Part shown: piece after piece, positions 27,701 through 34,607 of the stretch
How the letters are laid out: every line of letters begins with the position of its first letter
Position numbering within the stretch: position 1 is the first letter of the stretch
Assembly (NCBI GenBank): GCA_004293905.1
Contig: RDZE01000033.1
Coordinates: 1-63,974 of the forward strand
Direction of reading: 5' to 3'
Source of the DNA: Cytophagales bacterium
Lineage (GTDB): Bacteria > Bacteroidota > Bacteroidia > Cytophagales > Microscillaceae
DNA: 63,974 nt
Notes under the pieces: generated by a model
The model's database searches: none
Told to the model about the DNA's origin: nothing
What the model saw: only the letters and a program-made list of their open reading frames with translations
Made by a program: the position numbers and the translations under genes

Positions 27701-30008
27701 AGTTAAACGCAGGGTTGTAAGCAGAAGAGGCTTTAGCTTTTTTTCCTGCTTTAAGATTTAGTTCGGCTAAAATTTTCCTTTCAGTTTCGTTTATAACTAA
27801 TTCTACGCCTAAATTCCATTGATTGACAATATCAAAGATATAAAGGTCTTGCTTTTCTGAGGGTATGTTTTGGAGTAATAACTTTCCAATTTTCAGATGG
27901 ACTACTTTCTTGTTGTCATCACTCATCATAGAGTAAACCGCCTGTTGAATACGGTCGTGTGCAAATTTAAAATCTATGAGATTGAGCGGTATGACATAGC
28001 CCTCCATGAGTGCATTTTCAAGATTTTTACGCGCGTTTTGGCTTAGTTCGTCTATTTCGCTGAGTGTCCCTTCTATGATATGCTCTTCTTTTTCTATCAT
28101 ACTCAGCGTAGGGAGGTTGAATCGGTTGCCGATACAAGCGGCGAGTTTGAGTGCTTTTTGGGTATCTTCGGGCAGGCGTTGTACCTTTTGGGTCATTAAC
28201 TCTACCACATTGTCAGTAATATTAAGGTTATTGATTTTGTCAATGTCCCAAAGCCAATTTTTTTTCTCGAAATCAAATTGCAATAATCCTTCTTCGTAAA
28301 GTGTTCGAAGGGTTTGATTGACGAAAAAAGCATTTCCTTGTGTTTTACTATAAATAAGCTCGCAAAGTGGTTCCGCATACTCTGTTGTGCTTTGGAGAGA
28401 GTCGGCTATGAGTCGGAAAGCATGCTCTTTTTTGAGGTTGCTGAGTTCTATTTTGCGCACATAGGCGATGCTTTCTTCTTGGAGTTGGTCTACCATTTCC
28501 AAAAAAGGGTGCCCTTGGTAGATTTCATTGTCGCGATAAGCTCCTATGATGAGCAGGTAATCTTCATTTTGGTTGTCTAAGACTACTTTCAGTAGATTGA
28601 TGGAGGCAGTATCTGCCCATTGCCAATCGTCTACAAAAATGACTAAAGGGTGTTCCTTTTTAGAGATGGCATTGACGAAGTTCTGGAATACAAAATTAAA
28701 ACGGTTTTGTGATTCTGCCGCGCCTAAGTCTGCTATTTCAGGCTGTTCGCCGATGATGAGTTCTAAGGCAGGAATTACTTCGGTGAGTACTTTTCCATTG
28801 TTCCCTACTGCTTTGAGTATTTTTTGTTTCCATTTTTCTAAATCTTCTATGCTTACAGTAAGTAATTGACTTACCAAACCCTTGAAGGCTTGAATCCAAG
28901 CATAGTAGGGTACATCTTTTTGGAATTGGTCAAATTTTCCTTCTATAAAATATCCTTTTTGCTCTGTTACGGGTCGGTGTATTTCATTGATAAGTGCCGA
29001 TTTTCCTACACCTGAGTAACCTGCCACTAAAAAAAGCTCTGTATCGCCTTTGCAAGCATTTTTATAGGCAAGCATCAATTGGTCTATTTCCTCCTCACGT
29101 CCGTAGAGTTTTTGTGGAATTTGCAACTTGCCCGAAAAATCTTCTTGAGCCACTGGAAAACGAATGGCTTTGAGTTTGGAGGCGTGCAAATATTGAATAT
29201 TGCTAATGAGATGCTGTATTTTTTCTAAGTCATTTTTTACACCAAAAGCCGATTGATAACGGTCTTCAGCATTTTTAGAAAGTAATTTGAGCAAAATATC
29301 CGATACAATTTCAGGAACTTCTTCATTCACTTCGTGGGGTGCGGGTGGTGTTTGGGCTATGTGTGCATGCACCAATTCCATAGGGTCTTGGGTGCGAAAA
29401 GGCAACTGCCCTGTGATGAGCTCATAAAAAAAGATACCTAAAGAATATAAATCGGCTCTGTAATCAACGATTCTGTTCATGCGCCCTGTTTGTTCGGGGG
29501 CTATGTAGTTGAGCGTACCTTCTAACTTTTCAGGATTGCCCAAATTGGCAGTTTTCAGGTTCAACTTAGAGGAAATACCAAAATCTATCAATGTTATTTT
29601 TTTACTTTCTTCATCATAAATGATATTATTTCCATTGATGTCTTTGTGAATGATATTATGATGGTGTACTTCGCCTAAGATTTGGCATATTTGAATGGCT
29701 ATGTGCAGAAACTCGCGCAATTCTACGGCTCTGTTGTTGAATATATCTTTGAGTGATTGTCCTTTTACCCATTCAAACCAAAGTGTAGCCCTTCCATCAA
29801 CCACACTTTTTTTGAGTACTTTGCGCACACCTGCAATCTCGATTCCATCTAAAATAGTATATTCATTGAAAAATAAAGCCAAATCTTCTTTGGTTGCTCT
29901 GTCATTTTTAAGCACCTTAACAATAACTTTTTGATTCTGTTCATCTATTGATTCGTAGATGAGAGAATTATTGGCTTCAAATAATAAATTCATTTCTTGG
30001 GTCAGCAT
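24732..30008 (-). CDS. Giant signalling protein: Ser/Thr kinase, AAA-type ATPase, helical repeat region, GAF, SpoIIE phosphatase
   Basis: The 1758-residue protein has a eukaryote-like kinase at residues 1-270. It has Lys31 in VIVKVLK, the catalytic loop HKDINGNN with Asp123, and the DFG at 142-144, but the usual glycine-rich loop is degenerate (NNSLIYESI). An ATPase of the predictive-regulator type follows: YGREEEIDQL near 302, Walker A GYSGVGKS at 330-337, and Walker B VIFVDDWQWAD. A long helical, TPR-like region runs from about 700 to 1250. A GAF domain spans about 1320-1480, a short coiled coil follows, and a PP2C/SpoIIE domain runs from 1520 to the end. All metal ligands are present: SGDFYW, DCTGHG, DGMD and SDGYEDQFGG. 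Cyanobacterial relatives with this front half usually end in a histidine kinase; here the end is a phosphatase. Probably cytosolic. Confidence 0.88.
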   Translation of the reverse strand: MLTQEMNLLFEANNSLIYESIDEQNQKVIVKVLKNDRATKEDLALFFNEYTILDGIEIAGVRKVLKKSVVDGRATLWFEWVKGQSLKDIFNNRAVELREFLHIAIQICQILGEVHHHNIIHKDINGNNIIYDEESKKITLIDFGISSKLNLKTANLGNPEKLEGTLNYIAPEQTGRMNRIVDYRADLYSLGIFFYELITGQLPFRTQDPMELVHAHIAQTPPAPHEVNEEVPEIVSDILLKLLSKNAEDRYQSAFGVKNDLEKIQHLISNIQYLHASKLKAIRFPVAQEDFSGKLQIPQKLYGREEEIDQLMLAYKNACKGDTELFLVAGYSGVGKSALINEIHRPVTEQKGYFIEGKFDQFQKDVPYYAWIQAFKGLVSQLLTVSIEDLEKWKQKILKAVGNNGKVLTEVIPALELIIGEQPEIADLGAAESQNRFNFVFQNFVNAISKKEHPLVIFVDDWQWADTASINLLKVVLDNQNEDYLLIIGAYRDNEIYQGHPFLEMVDQLQEESIAYVRKIELSNLKKEHAFRLIADSLQSTTEYAEPLCELIYSKTQGNAFFVNQTLRTLYEEGLLQFDFEKKNWLWDIDKINNLNITDNVVELMTQKVQRLPEDTQKALKLAACIGNRFNLPTLSMIEKEEHIIEGTLSEIDELSQNARKNLENALMEGYVIPLNLIDFKFAHDRIQQAVYSMMSDDNKKVVHLKIGKLLLQNIPSEKQDLYIFDIVNQWNLGVELVINETERKILAELNLKAGKKAKASSAYNPAFNYLQTALHLLPADIWQTDYIFALEVYSEAAHTAFLKGDFIAMEHYIEVSLANALTVIDKVPAYEVRMQYHISRGEQQEALLTGLRVLKMLRVPLSVKPPTIENIPQIIQMPEMTDEIMLAAMDIMDSIITPAWASQPLLFQQICYTMANLTIRHGLCASSAAGFAFYGGLLCGTFNEIDAGYEMGKLAVAIVEKFNAKYIKSKVDNLYVSTVMHWKEPARATIRPHADAIQIGLETGDIEFASYNIVESSHYHFIVGMNLDTLRQRYERNIALILQLKQIFHHTYIAPWYVMVQNFIGANAPNIAVTDLINEEFDERKMLPQIEADQQLTLAFVAYEAKATLALFFREIKKAYQFIQKAEEYKGGVVGMLFLPVHNFMYSIILLQNYSTLSPQKQEEALNIVSENQEQLNFWASHSPDNSTHRYHLVNAEKMKLLGRITDAMEAYDKAIDFAKKGRFLHEEALANELAGEFYLSINKPKIAKSYLADAYYLYQFWGATKKVEDLENRHAKFVKNPLMSITTTNNTTIKTSTTSVQTELDMSTIIKASQTLSGEVVLGKLLEKMMLTVLENAGAERGLLILEENNKWLIEAIATAQNDKVEVFNALPIESVSGSSESPMLSNAIVNYVIRTRENIVLTNALEEGKFTKDLYVQKMKPKSVLCLPLINQGQLTGILYLENNLTIGAFTNDRLNILTMLSSQMAISIENALLYENLEEKVRERTAQLNEAYLEIEKKNHDITSSINYAKRIQSAMLPARERIRESLPESFIYFRPRDIVSGDFYWFSEKNDRIIITAVDCTGHGVPGAFMSLIGNELLHEIVNLRNITDAGEILTQLHKGVNNALKQSETDNKDGMDLALCVIDLEKKTLDFSGAKNPMIYIQNGEVMEFKGDKLPIGGSWSKEQGERTFKTQTLHYGDTPTYVYLSSDGYEDQFGGAEGMKFMKKKFKNMLLEIHQKDMDEQRQILKDAILSWMGDKYKQLDDILVVGFKLN

Positions 30009-30098
30009 GGATTTTGCTACGGTTTTTCAATTCAAAAATAAACAAAAATCAGCCCAATTTAAAAGTTTTTTCTGAAAAAAAACTTCCATTTTTGCATC

Positions 30099-31103
30099 AT
30101 GAATTTACCCAAAATTACCATCATTACCCCTTCTTTCAATCAAGGTGCATTTATCGAACAAACTATAGAGTCGGTGTTGTCGCAAAATTATCCTGCTTTG
30201 GAGTATTTTATTTTTGATGGAGGAAGCACCGATAACACACTGAATATCATCAAGAGATATGAAAAACACATCTCTTACTATGTTTCTGCGCCCGATAGAG
30301 GGCAGAGCCATGCCATCAATCAAGGAATTGAGAGAGCTACAGGCAAGGTGATTAATTGGCTCAATGCTGATGATTTTTATATGCCCGATGCCCTTAGATT
30401 GGTAGGTGAGTGTTTTGAAGACCCCAACACTAAAGTAGTGATGGCAAGAAGTAGAATTTTTGAGCATCCTAACAAAACAGTATCTTATTCCAAAGGGACT
30501 GATTTTTTCCCAAAAAATTTATCGAAAACTATAGGGCAGGCGCGAATAGACCAACCCGAAACTTTTTTTAGAAAGGAGGCTTTTGATGCTGTAGGTCTGC
30601 TGAACGAACATTTGCACTATTTGATGGATAGAGAATGGTGGATACGCTATTTATTGCATTTTGGATTGGAGGGAATACTGCCAATAGAAGCGGTCATTGT
30701 CAATTTCAGACTCCATAACCAATCAAAGACAATGACACAACAAAAACATTTTGCCAAAGAGAGGGCTATGATTTGGGCGGCATTTGCTGAAATGAGTTCC
30801 GTTGAAACGGTATTTATAGAGAAAATAAAAAAACTTGACTCTATAGAAATTACAGATGATTTGAATTTTAGTGGTAAAACAATACCTAACACTAATCAAG
30901 CTACTGAAATACTGCAATACTATGCCTTGCTTCGTGCCGAAGAGTGTTATTGTGAGTATGATGCTGAAGCTACGCAACAATGGCTTCAGTTGGCAAAAAT
31001 GACCATTTGGAATGATAAAATGGCGCAAAAATGGTGGCGGCGTTTATGGTACAGAAATCAAATCCCTGTTTTTTTACGGAAATTCATACAAAAACAAAAG
31101 TAA
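30099..31103 (+). CDS. Family 2 glycosyltransferase
   Basis: This 334-residue enzyme has the GT-A fold entry ITIITPSFNQGAFIEQTI near residue 7, DGGSTDNTLNII near 46, the DXD-type NADDF near 95 and DREWWIRYLLHF near 180, which fits an acceptor-side helix. GT2 enzymes transfer sugars from nucleotide sugars to lipids, cell-surface glycans or proteins. The donor and acceptor cannot be read. It is not within a recognisable capsule or O-antigen cluster and is divergent from the 1758-residue kinase gene. It converges with the ACC-deaminase-like gene seven bases downstream. No signal peptide or membrane helix is visible. Confidence 0.88.
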   Translation: MNLPKITIITPSFNQGAFIEQTIESVLSQNYPALEYFIFDGGSTDNTLNIIKRYEKHISYYVSAPDRGQSHAINQGIERATGKVINWLNADDFYMPDALRLVGECFEDPNTKVVMARSRIFEHPNKTVSYSKGTDFFPKNLSKTIGQARIDQPETFFRKEAFDAVGLLNEHLHYLMDREWWIRYLLHFGLEGILPIEAVIVNFRLHNQSKTMTQQKHFAKERAMIWAAFAEMSSVETVFIEKIKKLDSIEITDDLNFSGKTIPNTNQATEILQYYALLRAEECYCEYDAEATQQWLQLAKMTIWNDKMAQKWWRRLWYRNQIPVFLRKFIQKQK

Positions 31104-31109
31104 ACTTTT

Positions 31110-31982
31110 TTATAGACCTCCTGTATGTAACAAAACGATGGTGGTATTGGGCGCAAAATAATCATTGGCTATTTCTTGATAAGTAGCCCAAAACATTTTA
31201 GCTGAATATACCCACTCTATAGGAATATGGGGTTGTCTTTCGCGAAATTGTTGTATAAATTGTTCTAAATCCGCATTTTTTTTGGCATACCCCCCCGCAT
31301 GGTAGTCAAGCCAAAGCATAGAAGGGAGTGCGTCCCAATTTTTTTGGGTAAGTTCGGCTATGTCATTTTTCAGAAAATCAGCCCCTTTGAGCACAGCAAC
31401 CCCTATGGCTTTTTTGCCTTCGGGCAAGCCCAATGATACCCCCGCTAAAGTACCTCCAGTTCCGACAGGCATTAGTAGATATTGATAATCTATGTCAATC
31501 AATGTAGGTATTTCTTTGCAACCCTGCACTGCAAGCGCATTGCTTCCGCCTTCGGGAATGAGGTAGGCTTGTGGAAATTGATGCTTAAGATGCGCTAAAA
31601 AATCGGCTTCTTTTTTTTGCCTGTAGGCTACGCGGCTTATAAAATGCAACTCCATACCTTGTTTTTTTGCAAAAGATAGTACCGAGTTAAGTGGTTGCAC
31701 TTCTTCGCCACGAATGAACCCTATAGTCCTGAAACCGAAATAGTTACCCGCAGCCGCAGTTGCTTTGATATGGTTCGAGAATGCTCCCCCGAAAGTAAGT
31801 AGAGTAGTATATTGTTTGTGGGAGGCTTCCGCTAAATTATGTTTTAGTTTAAACCATTTGTTACCATTGATGAGTGGGTGTATTTGGTCGAGGCGTGCAA
31901 CATAAACCTTCATTTTTTTTTCTTCGAATAAAGGGTCGTTCCAAACTTGGATATCAATAGAAAGATGAGGCAATGTTATCAT
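31110..31982 (-). CDS. ACC deaminase/D-cysteine desulfhydrase-family PLP enzyme
   Basis: The 290-residue enzyme has PLING with the PLP-lysine segment NKWFKLKHNL (about 41-50), GGAFSNHIKATAAAG, LIPEGGSNALAVQGCKEI and LLMPVGTGGTLAGVSLGLPEGKKAIG. The TGGTLAG glycine loop and the SNH segment are those of the ACC deaminase/D-cysteine desulfhydrase branch of fold type II PLP enzymes. The substrate is uncertain; some relatives release pyruvate from D-cysteine, others from aminocyclopropane carboxylate. The start codon overlaps the stop of the ABC ATPase by four bases (ATGA), so they are translationally coupled. Confidence 0.88.
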   Translation of the reverse strand: MITLPHLSIDIQVWNDPLFEEKKMKVYVARLDQIHPLINGNKWFKLKHNLAEASHKQYTTLLTFGGAFSNHIKATAAAGNYFGFRTIGFIRGEEVQPLNSVLSFAKKQGMELHFISRVAYRQKKEADFLAHLKHQFPQAYLIPEGGSNALAVQGCKEIPTLIDIDYQYLLMPVGTGGTLAGVSLGLPEGKKAIGVAVLKGADFLKNDIAELTQKNWDALPSMLWLDYHAGGYAKKNADLEQFIQQFRERQPHIPIEWVYSAKMFWATYQEIANDYFAPNTTIVLLHTGGL

Positions 31983-32731
31983 TCGCTAAACCAAGCAAAA
32001 ATATCGTTGAGTTGAAGTTGTTTTTTCTCTTTTGCGCCAATATCTCTCCTGATTTGTCCTTCTTTCATCTGCAAAATTCTGTTTCCGTAGTGGTGCGCAT
32101 CGGGCAAATGGTGTGTGATGAGCAATGCCGTAAGTTGGTGTTTGTCAATAAGTTGCTGAGCTATTTGCATACTCAAAGCTGATGATTTGGGGTCTAAAGC
32201 AGCCGTAGGCTCGTCCATTAGTATTATTTTACAAGAGGCAACAGTAGCCATCAATATTGTAAGTACTTGTCTTTGTCCTCCTGAAAGTGCGCCCATTTTC
32301 TGATGAATTTTATTTTCCAAACCCATTCCTAAGGTGGCTATTTTTTCTTGTATGGCTTGCTGAAAAGCCTTTCCTGTACCTACTTTCAAGGTTTTAGCTT
32401 GTGGGCGCAAGGCAGCAAGTCTGAAATTTTCGAGAATACTCAAATCGGGGGCAGTGCCCAAAAGCGGATTCTGAAAAACCCTTCCAATCCAGCGGCTTCT
32501 TTGAAAATCGCTCCATTGTGTAATGTCTTGATTATCAAGCCTAATTTTTCCTTCATCGGGCAAAAAACTACCCGCTATGAGGCTCAATAAAGTAGATTTT
32601 CCAGAACCATTAGCCCCTACCACCACCACATACTCCCCTTGAGCAATGTGCAAATCAACCGAACAAAGGGCTTTGATTTCATTGGGGGTATTAGGCGAAA
32701 AGGTTTTTGATACGTTTTGGAGTACTAACAT
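31979..32731 (-). CDS. ABC transporter ATPase, orphan
   Basis: The 250-residue ATPase has Walker A VVGANGSGKSTL near 40, the signature LSGGQRQVLTILMAT near 148, and Walker B KIILMDEPTAALDPKSSAL. The signature and the DPKSS extension resemble the COG1101-type ATPases whose partners are usually a tryptophan/tyrosine-like substrate-binding protein and a permease. Neither partner is in this window. It is transcribed first, overlapping the PLP enzyme by four bases. Divergent ogt starts 38 bases away. The system it powers is not identifiable here. Confidence 0.88.
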   Translation of the reverse strand: MLVLQNVSKTFSPNTPNEIKALCSVDLHIAQGEYVVVVGANGSGKSTLLSLIAGSFLPDEGKIRLDNQDITQWSDFQRSRWIGRVFQNPLLGTAPDLSILENFRLAALRPQAKTLKVGTGKAFQQAIQEKIATLGMGLENKIHQKMGALSGGQRQVLTILMATVASCKIILMDEPTAALDPKSSALSMQIAQQLIDKHQLTALLITHHLPDAHHYGNRILQMKEGQIRRDIGAKEKKQLQLNDIFAWFSE

Positions 32732-32769
32732 TTTTGCTTATCATTGTAAAAATTAAAAATTTGTTTTTG

Positions 32770-33267
32770 ATGTCTTTTTTTTGCACTCTTCTCGAATCGC
32801 CACTTGGCAAATTATACATAGAAACGAACACCGAAGCCCTTCAAAAAGTTTTATTTTGGGACGAAAAACCCATTCCTACGCTTTCTCTCTTAGAAGATTG
32901 CCCTGCCATTATGCACCAAACATTGCACGCACTACAACAGTATTTTTCTAACGATTTACACGTTTTTGACCTTCCTATTCATTGGACAGTAGGTACGGCA
33001 TTTCAGCAAAGAGTATGGCAAGAGTTATGCAAAATACCCTATGGCACTACGATTAGTTATGCGTTTTTGGCACACCGACTCAACGACCCTCTCTGCATCA
33101 GAGCTGCTGCAAGTGCCAATGGTAAAAACCCCATTGCTATTATTGTACCTTGCCATAGAGTGATTGGTAGCAAAGGCGAACTTACAGGCTATGCAGGTGG
33201 TTTGCATCGAAAAAAATGGTTATTACAACATGAAAAAGGATTGGTAGAAAATACACTTTTTGGTTAA
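32770..33267 (+). CDS. ogt: Methylated-DNA-protein-cysteine methyltransferase
   Basis: This 165-residue suicide repair protein accepts the methyl group from O6-methylguanine. The catalytic Cys128 sits in IVPCHRVIG. Preceding blocks GTAFQQRVWQELCKIPYGTTISY and SANGKNP, and the following GYAGGLHRKKWLL, fit the AGT family, including the Arg finger region. I chose the ATG at 32770; an upstream in-frame start at 32707 would run into the divergent ABC ATPase. No adaptive-response regulator domain (Ada) is attached, so this is the constitutive type. It is followed by a 194-base spacer that holds a promoter for the next small genes. Confidence 0.94.
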   Translation: MSFFCTLLESPLGKLYIETNTEALQKVLFWDEKPIPTLSLLEDCPAIMHQTLHALQQYFSNDLHVFDLPIHWTVGTAFQQRVWQELCKIPYGTTISYAFLAHRLNDPLCIRAAASANGKNPIAIIVPCHRVIGSKGELTGYAGGLHRKKWLLQHEKGLVENTLFG

Positions 33268-33390
33268 TTGTATTGCACAAAAAAATAAGTTTTATTACAT
33301 TGGTTTCTATAACTATTATATCCCAATTTGCATACAACTCTTTGATTACAAGCATTTTATGAAAAAATAAATAACAAAATAGATAAAAAA

Positions 33391-33422
33391 TTTGCATTTT
33401 TATCTTAAAAATATTACCTTTG
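33391..33422 (+). promoter_or_regulatory. Promoter upstream of the two small coiled-coil genes
   Basis: TTTG at 33391-33394 and TACCTTTG at 33415-33422 are separated by 20 bases, matching the Bacteroidota -33/-7 arrangement. The predicted start is about 35 bases before the ATG at 33462. It is one of the best promoter matches in the window. Confidence 0.6.
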
Positions 33423-33461
33423 TAATACTTTACTACAAAAACTCACAAAACACTCAAATCT

Positions 33462-33626
33462 ATGAAAAATATTCACGAAAACAATAACAGTAAAGAACTT
33501 CTAAAAGATTTGGAACAAAGTTTGAAAGAATTAAAAGCAATTCATCACGCAAGACAGCAGATGCTTGATAAATTGGCAAAAGACAAAGACTTTGACAAAA
33601 AAAATCAACAAATGACTTCTAAATAA
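33462..33626 (+). CDS. Coiled-coil microprotein, first of a tandem pair
   Basis: This 54-residue open frame begins MKNIHENNN and ends QQMTSK. The middle reads SKELLKDLEQSLKELKA followed by RQQMLDKLAKD, a charged, Leu-spaced helix that should form a coiled coil. It is soluble, with no signal peptide. A strong promoter lies 40 bases upstream, and nothing else could be served by it. A similar 47-residue frame begins 58 bases after its stop. The shared layout (Ser-Lys-x2-3-Leu-x-Lys-x-Leu-Glu, then a basic-rich second half) argues that both are real genes. Function unknown; a nucleic-acid or protein adaptor role would be speculation. Confidence 0.65.
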   Translation: MKNIHENNNSKELLKDLEQSLKELKAIHHARQQMLDKLAKDKDFDKKNQQMTSK

Positions 33627-33684
33627 ATACAGCGTGTAGAATGACTTTTTAAATTTTCATTACTTTTAAAACTACACCACAAAA

Positions 33685-33828
33685 ATGAGCAAAGAATCTA
33701 AAAACAATCTCATCAAAGAACTCGAAAAAACCGTTTCCGAATTCAAAGCATTGCAAGAAGACCGCAAACGCCTACTTGAGAAGATAGAAAAGAGCAAAGA
33801 ATTGATAAAAAATACACGAAATCGCTAA
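33685..33828 (+). CDS. Coiled-coil microprotein, second of a tandem pair
   Basis: The 47-residue frame is MSKESKNNL, then IKELEKTVSEFKALQED, then RKRLLEKIEKSKELIKN and a short basic end (TRNR). It aligns with its upstream neighbour over about 40 residues: ELLKDLEQSLKELKAI against NLIKELEKTVSEFKAL, and RQQMLDKLAKD against RKRLLEKIEKS. That pattern points to a tandem duplication followed by divergence. No separate promoter with a good -7 box is visible in the 58-base gap, so the pair is probably on one transcript. Function unknown. Confidence 0.62.
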   Translation: MSKESKNNLIKELEKTVSEFKALQEDRKRLLEKIEKSKELIKNTRNR

Positions 33829-33873
33829 AAATTCGTATGTATGCATGGGAAATATGCAACCATTAAGTTTCTC

Positions 33874-34545
33874 ATGAAAACAAAATTTACATTTTTTTTA
33901 CTTTTCTTCCTTACAAAAACTTTTATTTTGAAGGCACAAGAACCTCCCTACAATCTTTATGGGCGGCTCAATGATGAAACCATCAGACTACATATTGCTG
34001 ATAACCAAAATTTGGCTTCCGAAAGTTATTATTATAACATTTTAAATCCCAAAGAACTCATCAAAATTGTGCCTCAATTTGCACCTAACAATTATCAACA
34101 AATCAAAGATGTTTGGCGTGAAGAGCGTAAAGGCTCTACAACAGGCTATTTTTACATTACTTCTCCTCCAACAGATGTAGACATCAAAGGTATTTGGCAA
34201 AGTGCAGACAAAAGCCAACAGTTTAGCTTTGAGTTTTACCATGTGCTCAATGTCAAAGGCACTATCAACAACCGCCCTATTCGTATGGTTTTAGAATATA
34301 CAGGAAAAGAAGATGAAAAAGGCTGTTATTATAGAGGTTATTACAACTATTTGGGCTTTGCGCAAAAATTCCAAGTGAAAGCGCGCTCTAACTATGCCAT
34401 GCTCGACCAAATTGTAGAAGAAGACAATACAGGCGAGTTTATCGCTTTTTTCGAGTTAAGTATCATACCTCAAAATAATAAACAGATAGGCTTGTGGAAA
34501 AGTGCCGATGGTAAGCAAACTTACACCTGCATTTTAGAATATTGA
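33874..34545 (+). CDS. Exported protein of unknown function
   Basis: This 223-residue protein, from the ATG at 33874, has a signal peptide (FTFFLLFFLTKTFILKAQ, then EPPYNL). An in-frame ATG at 33841 adds 11 residues with no benefit. The mature protein has two similar halves. Each contains a beta-rich stretch and a short tryptophan motif, KGIWQSADKSQQFSFEFYH and QIGLWKSADGKQTYTCI, so it may be a duplicated barrel-like fold. There is no lipobox or catalytic motif. It follows the coiled-coil genes by 45 bases and precedes the GHL10-like hydrolase. A promoter sits just downstream for the next gene, so this one probably ends its transcript. Confidence 0.72.
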   Translation: MKTKFTFFLLFFLTKTFILKAQEPPYNLYGRLNDETIRLHIADNQNLASESYYYNILNPKELIKIVPQFAPNNYQQIKDVWREERKGSTTGYFYITSPPTDVDIKGIWQSADKSQQFSFEFYHVLNVKGTINNRPIRMVLEYTGKEDEKGCYYRGYYNYLGFAQKFQVKARSNYAMLDQIVEEDNTGEFIAFFELSIIPQNNKQIGLWKSADGKQTYTCILEY

Positions 34546-34549
34546 TTTT

Positions 34550-34581
34550 TTTGGGGCAGTAAAAAGTATTTTCTATCTTTG
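34550..34581 (+). promoter_or_regulatory. Promoter for the GHL10-like hydrolase gene
   Basis: TTTG at 34550-34553 and TATCTTTG at 34574-34581 are separated by 20 bases and match the Bacteroidota pattern. The -7 box is 26 bases before the ATG at 34608. Confidence 0.6.
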
Positions 34582-34607
34582 GTGCTTCTCAAAAGTTCCC
34601 AATATCC

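Noticed and set aside
33268..33390. Possible RNA gene or small ORF between ogt and the microprotein promoter
   Set aside because: The minus-strand frame here is Phe/Tyr/His low-complexity and overlaps ogt; no RNA structure is apparent.
33632..33680. Inverted repeat GTGTAG/CTACAC between the two microprotein genes
   Set aside because: Six bases with a loop of about 36 bases is too weak to call a terminator or regulatory hairpin.
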